NCBI GenBank assembly: GCA_031180665.1
Contig: JAPSLP010000025.1
Coordinates: forward strand, 19,456-83,455
Direction of reading: 5' to 3'
Origin: Cupriavidus sp.
GTDB lineage: Bacteria; Pseudomonadota; Gammaproteobacteria; Burkholderiales; Burkholderiaceae
Length of the DNA: 64,000 bases
Made by a program: the position numbers and the translations under genes. The notes under the pieces were generated by a model that saw nothing but the letters and a program-made list of their open reading frames with translations, was not told the origin of the DNA and ran no database searches. Shown piece by piece: positions 27,640 to 38,355 of the stretch. Position 1 is the first letter of the stretch. Every line of letters begins with the position of its first letter.

Positions 27640-29217
27640 ATGATCCTGCCCGCGTTGCGATGCCCACGCTGGTCGCCGCTGCTCGGTGCCGCTGCCGCGC
27701 TGCTGGCCGGCTGCGCGGTCGGCCCGGACTTCGCCGCACCGCCCGCGCCGGACGGTGCCCGCCATGGCGCCTCGCCTGCCACGACGACGTCCGCGCCGGT
27801 GCCGCACGGCCAGGCGCAGCGGCTGGTCGATGGCGCCGACGTGCCGGCGCAGTGGTGGTCGCTGTTCGGCAGCCCCGCGCTCGATGGCGCGATCCGCACC
27901 GCACTGGCCAACAGCCCGACGCTGGCGCAGGCGCAGGCCAGCCTCGAGCGGGCGCAGCACGACTACGCGGCCGCGGCCGGCATCGCGCGGTGGCCCGCCA
28001 TCGACGCCCGGCTCGACGCCGCCCGTCAGCAGGTCAATATCGCGTCGATGGGCATCACCGCCTTCCCCAGTCCCCCGCCTTTCACGCTGTACGGCGCCTC
28101 GGTACGGGTCTCCTATGTGCTGGACCTGTTCGGCGCGCAGCGGCGAGAACTGGAAGGCTTGCGCGCGGCGGTCGATTTCCAGCGCTTCGAGCTCGAGGCG
28201 GCGCGGCTGGCGCTGGCCGCCAATGTCGCCACCGCCGCCATTCGCGAGGCCAGCCTGCGCGCGCAGATCGAGGACACCGACGCGCTGGTCGACGCGCAGC
28301 GGCGACAGCTGGCGATCGTCGAGCAGGGCGTCGCGCTCGGCGGTACCGCCAGGGTCGAGGCCGAACGCCAACGCGGCGAACTGGCGCAGACCGAAGCCCT
28401 GTTGCCGGCACTGGCGCGGCAATTGGCGGCGACGCGCCATCAGTTGGCGGTCTATCTGGGATTACCGCCCGCAGCGGCGGCCGAGCCCGGCGTGGAGAGC
28501 GAGGCGGGACAGGCGGCCTCAACCGCCAACGCCACCGCCGTGCCGGTATTCCGCCTGGCCGAACTGCGGTTGCCCGACACCTTGCCGGTCAGCCTGCCGT
28601 CGACACTGGCGCGCCGCCGTCCCGACATCCGCGCGGCAGAGGCGCTGCTGCATCGGGCCAGCGCCGATATCGGCGTCGCCACCGCCAACCTGTATCCGAG
28701 CCTGACGCTGTCGGCGAGCGCGGGCACGCAGTCGCGCACCGGCGGCGATTTGTTCGATCACCTCAATGTGTGGAACATCGCGGCCGCACTGGTGCAGCCG
28801 GTGTTTCGTGGCGGTGCGCTGCGGGCCCGGCAACGCGCCGCGGAGGCGGCCTATCGCCAGGCGCTGGCGGCGCACCGGCAGGCCGTGCTGCAGGGGCTGC
28901 GCGAGGTGGCCGATGCGCTGCAGGCCGTCCACAGCGATGCCGCGACGCTGCGGGCGCGCGCCGAAGCGGCCCAACGCGCCGACACCACGCTGTCCATCGT
29001 CACCGGGCAATACCGGTTGGGCGGCGTCAGCCAGCTGGCGCTGATCGATGCGCAACGCCAGCATCGCGAAAGCACGCTGGCGCTGACGCGCGCCCGTGCC
29101 GACCGCCTGGCCGATTCGGCCGCCCTGCTGCAGGCCCTGGGCGGCGGCTGGTGGCAGGCCGAGGCCGACCCTGTGCCGGACCGAACCGGCGCGCAGGCGA
29201 GCACGGCATCGCGCTGA
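27640..29217 (+). CDS. NodT-family outer membrane efflux lipoprotein
   Basis: 525 residues. A signal peptide ends at the lipobox LLAGC, then CAVGPDFAAPPAP, the classical NodT/OprM opening. Two OEP repeats form the barrel and the periplasmic coiled coil; RRPDIRAAEALLHRASADIGVATANLYPSL is split across a typical OMF core region. It forms the outer membrane exit duct for the ABC pump encoded just upstream, a tripartite MacAB-like arrangement. AAGGAG lies six bases ahead of the ATG at 27640, which is preferred over the ATG at 27601. Confidence 0.9.
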   Translation: MILPALRCPRWSPLLGAAAALLAGCAVGPDFAAPPAPDGARHGASPATTTSAPVPHGQAQRLVDGADVPAQWWSLFGSPALDGAIRTALANSPTLAQAQASLERAQHDYAAAAGIARWPAIDARLDAARQQVNIASMGITAFPSPPPFTLYGASVRVSYVLDLFGAQRRELEGLRAAVDFQRFELEAARLALAANVATAAIREASLRAQIEDTDALVDAQRRQLAIVEQGVALGGTARVEAERQRGELAQTEALLPALARQLAATRHQLAVYLGLPPAAAAEPGVESEAGQAASTANATAVPVFRLAELRLPDTLPVSLPSTLARRRPDIRAAEALLHRASADIGVATANLYPSLTLSASAGTQSRTGGDLFDHLNVWNIAAALVQPVFRGGALRARQRAAEAAYRQALAAHRQAVLQGLREVADALQAVHSDAATLRARAEAAQRADTTLSIVTGQYRLGGVSQLALIDAQRQHRESTLALTRARADRLADSAALLQALGGGWWQAEADPVPDRTGAQASTASR

Positions 29218-29251
29218 ATCGTGGGCTCGGCGGTCACGCTGGGCGCGCTGT

Positions 29252-30604
29252 TCAGATCGGCGTGTTCGACGCCGGCGCCAGCAGCGCAGCGACTTCGCGC
29301 TGTCCCGCGGCCTGCGCCAGTGTCAGCGCCGTCTGCCCCTTGGCATTGCGCAGCAGCGCATTGGCACCGGCATCGAGCAGCAGCCTGACCACGGCGACGT
29401 CGCCGGACCGTGCGGCGAACATCAGCGGCGTCATGCCATGCTGGTCTGCCGTATCGGCACTGGCACCGGCCTGCAGCAGCAAGGCGAGCGTGCGCGCCCG
29501 CACCGCCGGGGATGGCCCCAGCTCGTCGCACGCCGCCGCCAGCAGCAACGGCGTGCGCATCGCCGCATTGCGCTGCTGCAGGCTATCGCCGGCGCCGTGC
29601 ATCAGCAGCATCGCCACCACCTCCGGGTGCAACGCCGCAGCCGCGTAGGCCAGCGGCGTCCAGCCTTCGGCCTGGCACGCCTGCGGATCGGCACCCGCGG
29701 CCAGCAGCGTCGCGACCACGTCCGCATGGCCGTAGACCGCGGCGCGCATCAGCGGCGTGCGGCGCATGGCGTCGCGGCCGTCGACCGCCGCGCCATGCGT
29801 GAGCAGCAGCGCCACGGCCTCGCGCTGGCCGAAGGTGGCGGCGCGCGCCAACGGCGTCTCGCCATCGGGGAAGGAGGCCAGGTCGATCAGCCAGGCGCCG
29901 TGCGGCTGCGCCGCCGCGATCAGCTCGCGCATCGCCGCCAGGTGGCCGCGGCCCGCGGCGATGGCCAGCGCCCCGTGCCCGCGCGGCGACAGCGGCAGCG
30001 ACAGGGATTCGGCGCGCGCCAGCCACGGCGCCAGTTTGGCCACGTCGCCACTGCCGGCGGCGTGGGCCAGTTCGTCGGTGCCGCTGCGTCCGAGCCAGCC
30101 GAGATAGTCCGACACCAGTTCGCCGATGGTGGCCGACAGCGCCGCGTCGTTCGCCAGCGCGTCTGTCGCCAGCGCCACCGGCGGCTGACGGTCGGCATTG
30201 CGGGCCGACAGCGCCAGCTTCGCGGCGTGGGTGCCCTGGTACTCGAGCTGGCGCAGCAGCGCGCGCACCAGCTGGGGCGCGGGCGGCCGGATCAGGAAGG
30301 CCAGATGCAGCGCGGTATCGCCGTTGGCATTGGTCAGCGCCGGATCGGCGCCGTGCCGCAGCAGGCGTTCGACGGTGTTCAGCTCGCCACCGGCGAGCAT
30401 CGCAAGGTGCAGCGCGGTATTGCCATCGCGGTCCGGCACCCGCAGCAGCGCGGGCTGGCCGGCGGCAAGCGTGTCGATCGCCGCCGCGTCGCCGCGGGCG
30501 ATGGCGGCATGCAGGGCAGCGAGCGCCGCCCCTTCCACGGTGGGTGCGCCGCCGGCCGCACCGGCAGGTTTGGCGTCGACGAAACTCCTGGTTGTTAGCA
30601 CCAT
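29252..30604 (-). CDS. Ankyrin-repeat protein
   Basis: 450 residues with about eight ankyrin units. The best are DGNTALHLAMLAGGE, NGDTALHLAFL, DGETPLARAATFGQREAVALLL, RRTPLMRAAVYGHADVVATLL, EGWTPLAYAAAALHPEVVAMLL, HGMTPLMFAARSGDVAVVRLLL and KGQTALTLAQAAGQREVAALL. There is a less regular middle part (about 130-200) and no signal peptide or catalytic domain, so it is probably a cytosolic protein-binding scaffold. The start at 30604 has AGGAGA upstream. It converges on the efflux operon and is divergent from the large uvrA paralogue. Confidence 0.87.
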   Translation of the reverse strand: MVLTTRSFVDAKPAGAAGGAPTVEGAALAALHAAIARGDAAAIDTLAAGQPALLRVPDRDGNTALHLAMLAGGELNTVERLLRHGADPALTNANGDTALHLAFLIRPPAPQLVRALLRQLEYQGTHAAKLALSARNADRQPPVALATDALANDAALSATIGELVSDYLGWLGRSGTDELAHAAGSGDVAKLAPWLARAESLSLPLSPRGHGALAIAAGRGHLAAMRELIAAAQPHGAWLIDLASFPDGETPLARAATFGQREAVALLLTHGAAVDGRDAMRRTPLMRAAVYGHADVVATLLAAGADPQACQAEGWTPLAYAAAALHPEVVAMLLMHGAGDSLQQRNAAMRTPLLLAAACDELGPSPAVRARTLALLLQAGASADTADQHGMTPLMFAARSGDVAVVRLLLDAGANALLRNAKGQTALTLAQAAGQREVAALLAPASNTPI

Positions 30605-30770
30605 GCGTGTTCTCCTGGCGTTGGGGATGGGCACCGCGGAAGGCGGCGGCGCCGGTTGCCAGCCGAGCGCCGGGGCGGCGGGCTGGCGGCGTGCGGGCGG
30701 CGGTGGGCTTGCTGGTGGCTGCGGGTGACTGCCGGTGGCGGCTTGTCGTTGCCAGCGGCGACCGGGACTG

Positions 30771-30831
30771 CCGGGTACTGCCGGGTACTGCCGGGTACTG
30801 CCGGGTACTCCCGGGTACTCCGCGGGTACTC
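30771..30831. repeat. 10-bp tandem repeat CCGGGTACTG
   Basis: Units start at 30771, 30781, 30791, 30801 and 30811. The first three are exact CCGGGTACTG, the next two end in C, and a shifted copy GCGGGTACTCC follows. A degenerate CCGGGACTG precedes the array. Each unit contains the palindrome GTAC. The 10-bp period puts every copy on the same DNA face. Confidence 0.9.
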
Positions 30832-30929
30832 CCCGGTTACTGGCGGCGCCGGTTCCGGGACCCGGAGCGGTATGCCGCTCGACCGGACGCGCCCACCGCC
30901 TGCGCCGCTATGCTATGGGCCCCGGCAGG

Positions 30930-30957
30930 CGGAATCTATTGAAAACACCCGGAATCT
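30930..30957. promoter_or_regulatory. Direct repeat CGGAATCT spaced by 20 bp
   Basis: CGGAATCT occurs at 30930-30937 and 30950-30957, 20 bases apart, about two helical turns. Flanking bases are partly conserved (TTGAAAAC versus TGCAAAGG downstream). This spacing suits a dimeric regulator, but no protein can be named. Confidence 0.35.
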
Positions 30958-31146
30958 GTGCAAAGGAGCGCGTCGGGGGCCGCGCAAGTCGGTGCGGCGT
31001 GCCACGTCCGCGCTCCCTTGGCGAGTCGCCGGGCGGCGTCGGGGTGGCATTCGGACGCACCCCCGGGACTTTTGCTAAAGTTTACGGCCAACTTTCCACC
31101 GCCCCCGGCCCCCGGGCGCGGTGCGCCCACCGAAAGGATCCTCCCC

Positions 31147-34100
31147 ATGTCTTCCGGCGTCATCCGCATCCGCGGCGCCCGTCAGCACAATCTCAAGCAA
31201 GTCGATCTGGACCTGCGCACCGGCGAAATGACGGTGGTCACGGGTCCGTCCGGCTCCGGCAAATCCAGCCTGGTCTTCGACACCCTCTATGCCGAAGGGC
31301 AGCGGCGCTATGTCGAGACCTTCAGCGCCTACGCCCGCCAGTTCCTCGATCGCATGGACCGCCCGCAGGTCGAGCGCGTCGAGGGCGTGCCCCCGGCGAT
31401 CGCGATCGACCAGACCAATCCGGTGCGCAGCTCGCGCTCGACGGTTGGCACCATGACCGAGCTGAACGACCACCTGAAGCTGCTGTTCGCGCGCGCGGCC
31501 CAGCTGTTCGATCGCGAGACCGCGCTGCCGGTGCGCCACGACACCCCCGAGACCATCTACGCTGAGCTCCTCGAACGCACCCGCGCCGGCGATCCGCGCC
31601 TCGCGGTGACCTTTCCGGTCGAACTACCGGAGTCCGCGACCGAGGAGGAGATCGCGCAATGGCTGTCGGTCAGCGGCTATACGCGCGTGCAGGCGCAGCG
31701 CGTGGTGAACTCGCCGACCGGCCCGCGCAAGATGCTCGACGTGGTGGCCGACCGCTTCCGCCTGCAGCGCGCCGACAAGGCCCGCGTGATCGAGGCGATC
31801 GAATCCTCGCTCAAGCGCGGCGCCGGCCGGGTCAATATCTACGTGCTGCCGGAGGGCGACGCCTCACCTGCCGAAGCGGGCGACGCCGAAGCGACCATCT
31901 GGCGCTTCTCCACCGGCCTGCACTGCCCCGAGAGCGACCTGCGCTATGCGGATCCGCAGCCGGCGCTGTTCTCGTTCAACTCGGCTTACGGCGCCTGCGA
32001 GGCCTGCCGCGGCTTCGGCCGCGTGATCGGCGTCGACCTGGGCCTGGTGATTCCCGACGGGCGCAAGACGCTGCGCGAGGGCGCGATCAAGCCGATGCAG
32101 ACGCCGGCGTGGAAGGAGTGCCAGGACGACCTGATGCGCTATGCCGCGCGCGCCGGCATTCCACGCGACACGCCGTGGGCCGAACTGACGCAGGCGCAGC
32201 GCGACTGGGTCATCGACGGCGATCCGGCCTGGAACGGCAAGTGGAACAGCCAGTGGTACGGCGTGCGCCGCTTCTTCGACTACCTGGAGTCGAAAGCCTA
32301 CAAGATGCATATCCGCGTGCTGCTGTCCAAGTACCGCAGCTACACGCCGTGCGAGACCTGCGGCGGCGCGCGCCTGAAGACCGAGGCGATGCTGTGGCGC
32401 CTGGGCTCGCGCGAGAACGCCGATGCCGTGCTCGATCCCGCCCGCCGCGTGATGCCGCGCGGCGTGGGCTGGCGCCGCGAACAGCTCGAGGCCCTGCCCG
32501 GCCTGACCGTGCACGACCTGATGCTGCTGCCGATCGAGCGCATCCGCCGCTTCTTCGACACGCTGACGCTGCCGAGCACGCTGCTCGACGACGCGCTCAA
32601 GCTGCTGCTGACCGAGGTGCGCACGCGCCTGAAGTATCTGTGCGACGTTGGCATCGGCTACCTGACGCTGGACCGCCAGAGCCGCACGCTGTCCGGCGGC
32701 GAGGTGCAGCGGATCAACCTGACCACGGCGCTCGGCACCTCGCTGGTCAACACGCTGTTCGTGCTTGACGAGCCCAGCATCGGCCTGCATCCGCGCGACC
32801 TGAACCGCATCGTCGAGGCGATGCGGCGGCTGCGCGATGCCGGCAACACGCTGGTGGTGGTCGAGCACGATCCCTCGGTGATGCTGGCCGCCGACCGCCT
32901 GATCGACATGGGTCCGGGCCCGGGCGAGCGCGGCGGCGAGATCGTCTACGACGGCACGCCCGCCGAGATCCGCCACGCCGACACGCTGACCGGCCAATAT
33001 CTCAGTGGCCGGCGCCGCGTCGCCGATGCCTCCGACTGGGTCCGCCGGCCGGTCGACGAGACCACGCCGCGGCTGGTGCTCGAAGGCGCCAGCGAGCACA
33101 ACCTGCAGGACGTCACCGTGTCGATCCCGCTGCGGCGCCTGGTCTGCGTGACCGGCGTGTCGGGCTCGGGCAAGTCGACGCTGATCCAGGACGTGCTGCA
33201 CCCCGCGCTGGCCCGCCATTTCGGCCGCGCCACCGAAGCGCCCGGCGCGCACCGCGCGCTGGTGGGCGCCGGGCAGATCGGCGATGCGGTGTTCGTCGAC
33301 CAGTCGCCGATCGGCAAGACCGCCCGCTCCAATCCGGCCAGCTATGTCGGCGCCTTCGACGAGATCCGCAAGCTGTTCGCCAAGGCGTCGCTGGCGAAGC
33401 AGCGCGGCTATACCGCCGGCACCTTCAGCTTCAACTCGGGCGACGGACGCTGTCCGACCTGCGGCGGCTCGGGCTTCGAGCACGTCGAGATGCAGTTCCT
33501 GTCCGATGTCTATCTGCGCTGCCCGGATTGCGACGGCACGCGCTATCGCGCCGAAATCCTCGAAGTCAAGATCGAGCGCGGCGGCCGCGTGCTGAGCATC
33601 GCCGACGTGCTCGAGCTGACCGTCAGCGAGGCGGTGGCGCTGTTCGCCGCCGATGCCGAGGTGCTGCGCGTGCTGCAGCCGATCGTCGATGTCGGCCTCG
33701 AATACGTGAAGCTGGGCCAGCCGGTGCCGACGCTGTCGGGCGGCGAGGCGCAGCGCCTGAAGCTGGCGGGCTTTCTCGCCGAGACCGCGCAGGCTGCGCG
33801 CAAGCGCGTCGCGCCGGACGCCAGCGAAGGGCGGCTCTTCATGTTCGACGAGCCCACCACCGGCCTGCACTTCGACGACATCGCCAAGCTGATGCGCGCC
33901 TTCGGCAAGCTGCTCGACGGCGGGCATTCGCTGATCGTGATCGAGCACAACCTCGACGTGATCCGCGCCGCCGACTGGCTGATCGATCTGGGCCCGGAAG
34001 GCGGCGACGCCGGCGGCCAGCTGGTCTGCGCGGGCACGCCGGACGACGTCAAGCGCTGCGCGTCGTCGCATACCGGCGCGGCGCTGCTGCAGTACGACAA

Positions 34101-37056
34101 CCAGATCGGGCGCAGCGACGCCCAGGCCGAACACGACGCGCTGCGGCTGCAATCCGCCCACGGCTCGCCCGCGGCACGCCGCGCGCGGCGCGCGCTGGCC
34201 GAGATCCAGGGCGAGAACGTGGTGCGCATCGTCAACGCGCACGAGCACAACCTGAAGTCGCTGAACGTCGATATCCCGCACAACAAGTTCAACGTCGTGA
34301 CCGGCGTGTCGGGCTCGGGCAAGTCGACGCTGGCCTTCGACATCCTGTTCCACGAGGGCCAGCGGCGCTATCTCGAATCGCTGAACGCCTATGCGCGCTC
34401 GATCGTGCAGCCGGCGGGCCGGCCGGAGGTCGACGCGGTGTTCGGCATCCCGCCGACCGTGGCGATCGAGCAGCGCCTGTCGCGCGGCGGCCGCAAGAGC
34501 ACGGTGGCCACCACCTCGGAGGTCTGGCACTTCCTGCGGCTGCTGTACGTCAAGCTCGGCCTGCAGCACTGCGTGCACGACGGCACGCCGGTGAGCGCGC
34601 AGAGCCCCGAGTCCATCGTCGCGCAACTGCTGCGCGAATACCGCGGCCAACATGTCGGGCTGCTGGCGCCACTGGTGGTCAACCGCAAGGGCGTCTATAC
34701 CGACCTCGCCAAATGGGCCAAGGCGCGCGGCCATACGCATCTGCGCGTCGACGGCGCCTTCCTGCCGGTCGATCCATGGCCGCGGCTGGACCGCTTCCGC
34801 GAACACACGATCGAGCTGCCGGTCGGCGACGTGGTGGTCTCGCCCGACAACGAGGCGGCGCTGCATGCGCTGCTGGAGCAGGCGCTCGAGCACGGCAAGG
34901 GCGTGATGCATCTGCTGGCGCCGCTGGACGGCCTGCGCGAGGCGTTCGGCAACGGCCACAACGGCGACGGCGTCGGCCAGACCAAGGTCTTCTCGACCAA
35001 GCGCGCCTGCCCCCAATGCGGCACCAGCTATCCCGAGCTGGACCCGCGCATGTTCTCGTACAACAGCAAGCATGGCTGGTGCGAGAGCTGCGTCGGCACC
35101 GGCCTGCCGCTCACGCGCGAGCAGCGTGCCGCCTATGACGACAGCGTGATCGGCGGCGACGAACGCGGCCGCGAGCAGACACTCCCGTCGGAGGAGATCG
35201 AACCCGAAGGCGTCGGCCATGCGGACTGCCCCTCGTGCCACGGCACGCGGCTGAACCCTGCCGCGCGCGCGGTCAGCTTCGCCGGCCGCTCGATCGTCGA
35301 CATCGCGCAATGGACCGTGTCGCAGACCCGCGCGTGGATCGAGCAGCTGACGCTGGGCGGCCGCGACGCCGAGATCGCGCGCGACGTGGTCAGCGAGATC
35401 CGCAGCCGCCTCGAATTCCTCGAGGAGGTGGGCCTGGGCTATCTGAGCCTGGACCGCGCCGCGCCCAGCCTGTCGGGCGGCGAGGCGCAGCGGATCCGCC
35501 TGGCGGCACAGCTGGGCAGCAATCTGCAGGGCGTCTGCTATGTGCTGGACGAACCGACCATCGGGCTGCATCCGCGCGACAACCGCATCCTGCTCGACGC
35601 GCTGCGCAAACTCGGCGACAAGGGCAACACGCTGGTGGTGGTCGAGCACGACGAGGACACCATCCGCCGCGCCGACCACATCATCGACATCGGCCCCGGC
35701 GCCGGCAAGCGCGGCGGCCATGTGGTCGCGCAGGGCGGCGTCGCCGATCTGGCGGCGCAGCCGTCGTCGCTGACCGGGCAGTTCCTCGCCCGGCCGATCG
35801 TCCATCCGCTGCAGGCGCGCCGGCCCGTTTCGGTGGCGGCAGCGCGCGGCAAGGCGGGCACGGCCGATCCGGCGGTGCCCGAGCGCTGGCTGACCGTGCA
35901 CGGCGCGACGCTGCACAACCTGCGCAACGTCACCGCCAGCCTGCCACTGTCGCGGCTGGTGGCGATCACCGGCGTCAGCGGCTCGGGCAAGTCCACGCTG
36001 GCGCGCGATGTGCTGATGACCAATCTGCTCGATGCGGTGGGCCGCTCGGTGCTGTCGTCGCCGGCCACGCGCCGCGCGCGCAAGTCGGCACAGGCCAGCG
36101 AGCCGGCCGCGGGTGCCGGCAAGAGCGTGAGGAAACTCGACGTCCAGCATGTCTGGCAAGGCTGCGAAGCGGTGACCGGCTGGGAGGCGATCGATCGCGT
36201 GCTCGAGGTCGACCAGACCCCGATCGGCAAGACGCCGCGCTCGTGTCCGGCCACCTATATCGGCGTCTGGGACGCGATCCGCCGGCTGTTCGCCGATACG
36301 CTGGAGGCGCGCGCCCGGGGCTATACCGCGTCGCGCTTCTCGTTCAACACCGGCGACGGCCGCTGCCCGGCCTGCGAGGGCCAGGGCGTGCGCACCATCG
36401 GCATGAGCTTCCTGCCGGACGTCAAGGTGCTGTGCGATGTCTGCCACGGCCAGCGCTTCAATGCGGAGACGCTCGCGGTGTCCTGGCGCGGCCGCAATAT
36501 CGGCGAGGTGCTGACGATGGAGATCGACGAGGCGGTGGAGTTCTTCGCCGCGCAGTCGAACATCGCGCATCCGCTGCAGCTGCTCAAGGACGTGGGCCTG
36601 GGCTATCTGACGCTGGGCCAGCCGTCGCCGACGCTGTCGGGTGGCGAAGCGCAGCGGATCAAGCTGGTCACCGAACTGGCCAAGGTGCGCGACGACATCA
36701 CGCGCCGCGGCCAGAAGCCGCCGCATACGCTGTACGTGCTGGACGAACCGACCGTGGGCCTGCATATGGCCGACGTCGCCAAGCTGATCCGCGTGCTGCA
36801 CCGGCTGGTCGACGGCGGCCACAGCGTGGTGGTGATCGAGCACGACCTCGACGTGATCGCCGAAGCCGACTGGGTCATCGACCTCGGTCCGGAAGGCGGC
36901 GACGGCGGCGGCACCATCGTCGCAGCGGCGCCGCCGGACCTGCTGGCGCGCACGCCGGGCAGCCATACCGGGGCGGCGCTGGTGCCGGTGCTGGGACGAA
37001 CGGGCGGCGAACGGGCGGCCAATGAGGACGCTGTACCACGAGGGGCTGTGGCATAG
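31147..37056 (+). CDS. Double-length UvrA-like excinuclease subunit (four ABC domains)
   Basis: 1969 residues, twice the usual UvrA length. Four Walker A motifs (GxSGSGKS(S/T)) stand at about residues 33, 670, 1053 and 1609. Four signatures ([44 protein letters not shown]) are each followed by an Asp-Glu-Pro Walker B. Zinc-module cysteines are present in both halves (CPTCGGSG...[12 protein letters not shown]...CDVC; also CETCGG and CPSCHGTRL). So two complete UvrA modules are fused head to tail, and one chain may mimic the UvrA dimer. Canonical uvrA lies at the end of this window, so this paralogue probably has a special role such as tolerance of particular lesions or drugs. The ATG at 31147 follows GAAAGGATC. 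Confidence 0.93.
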   Translation: MSSGVIRIRGARQHNLKQVDLDLRTGEMTVVTGPSGSGKSSLVFDTLYAEGQRRYVETFSAYARQFLDRMDRPQVERVEGVPPAIAIDQTNPVRSSRSTVGTMTELNDHLKLLFARAAQLFDRETALPVRHDTPETIYAELLERTRAGDPRLAVTFPVELPESATEEEIAQWLSVSGYTRVQAQRVVNSPTGPRKMLDVVADRFRLQRADKARVIEAIESSLKRGAGRVNIYVLPEGDASPAEAGDAEATIWRFSTGLHCPESDLRYADPQPALFSFNSAYGACEACRGFGRVIGVDLGLVIPDGRKTLREGAIKPMQTPAWKECQDDLMRYAARAGIPRDTPWAELTQAQRDWVIDGDPAWNGKWNSQWYGVRRFFDYLESKAYKMHIRVLLSKYRSYTPCETCGGARLKTEAMLWRLGSRENADAVLDPARRVMPRGVGWRREQLEALPGLTVHDLMLLPIERIRRFFDTLTLPSTLLDDALKLLLTEVRTRLKYLCDVGIGYLTLDRQSRTLSGGEVQRINLTTALGTSLVNTLFVLDEPSIGLHPRDLNRIVEAMRRLRDAGNTLVVVEHDPSVMLAADRLIDMGPGPGERGGEIVYDGTPAEIRHADTLTGQYLSGRRRVADASDWVRRPVDETTPRLVLEGASEHNLQDVTVSIPLRRLVCVTGVSGSGKSTLIQDVLHPALARHFGRATEAPGAHRALVGAGQIGDAVFVDQSPIGKTARSNPASYVGAFDEIRKLFAKASLAKQRGYTAGTFSFNSGDGRCPTCGGSGFEHVEMQFLSDVYLRCPDCDGTRYRAEILEVKIERGGRVLSIADVLELTVSEAVALFAADAEVLRVLQPIVDVGLEYVKLGQPVPTLSGGEAQRLKLAGFLAETAQAARKRVAPDASEGRLFMFDEPTTGLHFDDIAKLMRAFGKLLDGGHSLIVIEHNLDVIRAADWLIDLGPEGGDAGGQLVCAGTPDDVKRCASSHTGAALLQYDNQIGRSDAQAEHDALRLQSAHGSPAARRARRALAEIQGENVVRIVNAHEHNLKSLNVDIPHNKFNVVTGVSGSGKSTLAFDILFHEGQRRYLESLNAYARSIVQPAGRPEVDAVFGIPPTVAIEQRLSRGGRKSTVATTSEVWHFLRLLYVKLGLQHCVHDGTPVSAQSPESIVAQLLREYRGQHVGLLAPLVVNRKGVYTDLAKWAKARGHTHLRVDGAFLPVDPWPRLDRFREHTIELPVGDVVVSPDNEAALHALLEQALEHGKGVMHLLAPLDGLREAFGNGHNGDGVGQTKVFSTKRACPQCGTSYPELDPRMFSYNSKHGWCESCVGTGLPLTREQRAAYDDSVIGGDERGREQTLPSEEIEPEGVGHADCPSCHGTRLNPAARAVSFAGRSIVDIAQWTVSQTRAWIEQLTLGGRDAEIARDVVSEIRSRLEFLEEVGLGYLSLDRAAPSLSGGEAQRIRLAAQLGSNLQGVCYVLDEPTIGLHPRDNRILLDALRKLGDKGNTLVVVEHDEDTIRRADHIIDIGPGAGKRGGHVVAQGGVADLAAQPSSLTGQFLARPIVHPLQARRPVSVAAARGKAGTADPAVPERWLTVHGATLHNLRNVTASLPLSRLVAITGVSGSGKSTLARDVLMTNLLDAVGRSVLSSPATRRARKSAQASEPAAGAGKSVRKLDVQHVWQGCEAVTGWEAIDRVLEVDQTPIGKTPRSCPATYIGVWDAIRRLFADTLEARARGYTASRFSFNTGDGRCPACEGQGVRTIGMSFLPDVKVLCDVCHGQRFNAETLAVSWRGRNIGEVLTMEIDEAVEFFAAQSNIAHPLQLLKDVGLGYLTLGQPSPTLSGGEAQRIKLVTELAKVRDDITRRGQKPPHTLYVLDEPTVGLHMADVAKLIRVLHRLVDGGHSVVVIEHDLDVIAEADWVIDLGPEGGDGGGTIVAAAPPDLLARTPGSHTGAALVPVLGRTGGERAANEDAVPRGAVA

Positions 37057-37148
37057 CGATCCGCGATCGCGTATTGTCAGTGCGGCGATGGGTTGGCACA
37101 TGAGACCCATCGCCGGCTCGATGGTCACCACAGACGCGTAAAAAGGCG

Positions 37149-37181
37149 AAAGGCCGCACTAGGCGGCCTTTCTTCTCTTTT
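37149..37181 (+). terminator. Rho-independent terminator of the uvrA paralogue
   Basis: A perfect nine-base-pair stem AAAGGCCGC / GCGGCCTTT with loop ACTAG is followed by TCTTCTCTTTT. It lies 93 bases after the uvrA-like stop and just ahead of the Abi-like gene, separating the two transcripts. Confidence 0.88.
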
Positions 37182-37265
37182 GCGTCTTGGATCGTGACGT
37201 CCGTCGGCGTACCGAGAGAGCTGTCAAGATTTTTGCCCAAGCGCTTACTCGACCAGTATAGCCAA

Positions 37266-38264
37266 ATGTCAACGAACCAGCAATCCTTCCCCCTCGCTGC
37301 GGCACTTTGCGCTCTTTCCCAGGCCCGTCTCCGCAACTATCGGACCTTTTTTTCGGCCGGGAGCGACCGCGAGGCGTACGGCCTGTACGTGTGGAACGAG
37401 GCAGTATCCAATGCTTTTGCGAGAGCGCTCGGAGCTGTTGAAATCGTCATGCGGAATCAGTTCCATGCCGCACTGAGCTCGCGCTATGGTGCTGCAGGGT
37501 CGCCCGGCTCTCGAGACTGGTTCAATCACATCGAGCTTCCGGCAAAGTCCAAGAACGCCGTCACGGAACTGACCCACCGCCGTCAACGCATCGGCCAACA
37601 CTTTCAGTTTGTGCCCCGCAATCCGATGCCATCCCCCGACGACGTGGTTTCGAAGCTGACGTTTGGCTTCTGGCCACATCTTCTTGACGTAGAAGCGGAC
37701 ACGCATGGAAGTCCGGTCGACTGGCCAAACATCTTGGTCGATGCGCTGCCAGGACATCGACAACGACATCCTTCGTTCTGGTCCAGCAGACGCAATCAAG
37801 ACGCTCTCTTCGCGCGTATCGACTACTGCAACAACCTACGCAACCGGATTGCTCACCATGAGCCGATCTGGAAAGCTGGCCCGCTTCTGGAGGAGTCGCG
37901 GCCGCGGCAAAATCGCCGTCCGCTCGTCATACAACGGCCGCCCACCACGCCTGCGGCTGCCATCGCGCGCTTGGGAGAGAGCTACAGGCGTACGTTGGAA
38001 CTTCTCGAGTGGTTCTCCCCGGAAGTCGGCCACATGACCCGGCGCAGCGAAGCACATCACCGGTTTCTCGCCCTCAACTCGTTGGCCGCCGTTGACGACT
38101 ACCGGCGCCATGCGGGAATCAGTCGGGATGAGGCAATCGAGTTGACACGTTATCGAAAGCTGCGACACCTTAAGGCGGCGTTTCGCAAAATCAGGCGGAC
38201 CCATGGCTCGGCGTCAATTACGTACAGCGGAGGGCGGATCGGCTATTTTCTTGCTTCGTCGTAA
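37266..38264 (+). CDS. Abi-like protein with HEPN RNase motif (putative abortive infection)
   Basis: 332 residues. The N-terminal part, LSQARLRNYRTFF ... YGLYVWNEAVSNAFARALGAVEIVMRNQFH, and the later segment LRNRIAHHEPIW match the Abi-like (Abi_2, AbiD/AbiF type) family. RNRIAH is an R-x4-H motif, the catalytic signature of HEPN ribonucleases, at about residues 192-197. Family members abort phage infection by RNA cleavage; that role here is inferred. The last 70 residues (about 265-332) are basic. Base composition is visibly less GC-rich than its neighbours, and codon choice is less biased, which suggests acquisition. It stands alone between two terminators. The ATG at 37266 fits the family; a GTG at 37194 would add 24 residues. 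Confidence 0.8.
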   Translation: MSTNQQSFPLAAALCALSQARLRNYRTFFSAGSDREAYGLYVWNEAVSNAFARALGAVEIVMRNQFHAALSSRYGAAGSPGSRDWFNHIELPAKSKNAVTELTHRRQRIGQHFQFVPRNPMPSPDDVVSKLTFGFWPHLLDVEADTHGSPVDWPNILVDALPGHRQRHPSFWSSRRNQDALFARIDYCNNLRNRIAHHEPIWKAGPLLEESRPRQNRRPLVIQRPPTTPAAAIARLGESYRRTLELLEWFSPEVGHMTRRSEAHHRFLALNSLAAVDDYRRHAGISRDEAIELTRYRKLRHLKAAFRKIRRTHGSASITYSGGRIGYFLASS

Positions 38265-38296
38265 CGCGGCAAGCAAACGAAACCATGTTTCGATGA

Positions 38297-38331
38297 AGGA
38301 GAAAGGGCCGCATCGGTGAACGGCCCCTTTC
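38297..38331 (-). terminator. Terminator between Abi-like and isochorismatase-family genes
   Basis: GAAAGGGCCG (38301-38310) pairs with CGGCCCCTTTC (38321-38331) with one bulged base and a ten-base loop. Read on the minus strand it is followed by TTTCTCCTT, so it fits best as the terminator of the isochorismatase-family gene. It could also stop the Abi-like transcript coming from the other side. Confidence 0.7.
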
Positions 38332-38355
38332 CAACTCCGGCAATACGGCTCGCCT

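Larger units (their letters stand above)
30605..31146. other. 542-base divergent intergenic region with repeats
   Basis: No convincing gene is present. The region holds a GC-rich stretch next to the ankyrin gene, a 10-bp tandem-repeat tract (30771-30831), a direct repeat CGGAATCT at 30930 and 30950, and a weak promoter-like patch TTTTGCTAAAGTTTACGG at 31069-31086 that could hold the -10 of the uvrA paralogue (TAAAGT). GAAAGGATC ahead of 31147 supplies a ribosome binding site. Confidence 0.5.

Noticed and set aside
30605..30960. Plus-strand open frames through the 10-bp repeat region
   Set aside because: Peptides are repetitive (GYCRVLPGT type), without a ribosome binding site or similarity; better seen as non-coding repeats.
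31864..37131. A 1755-codon open frame on the minus strand opposite the uvrA paralogue
   Set aside because: Shadow of a strongly coded gene; low-complexity composition and no domain.
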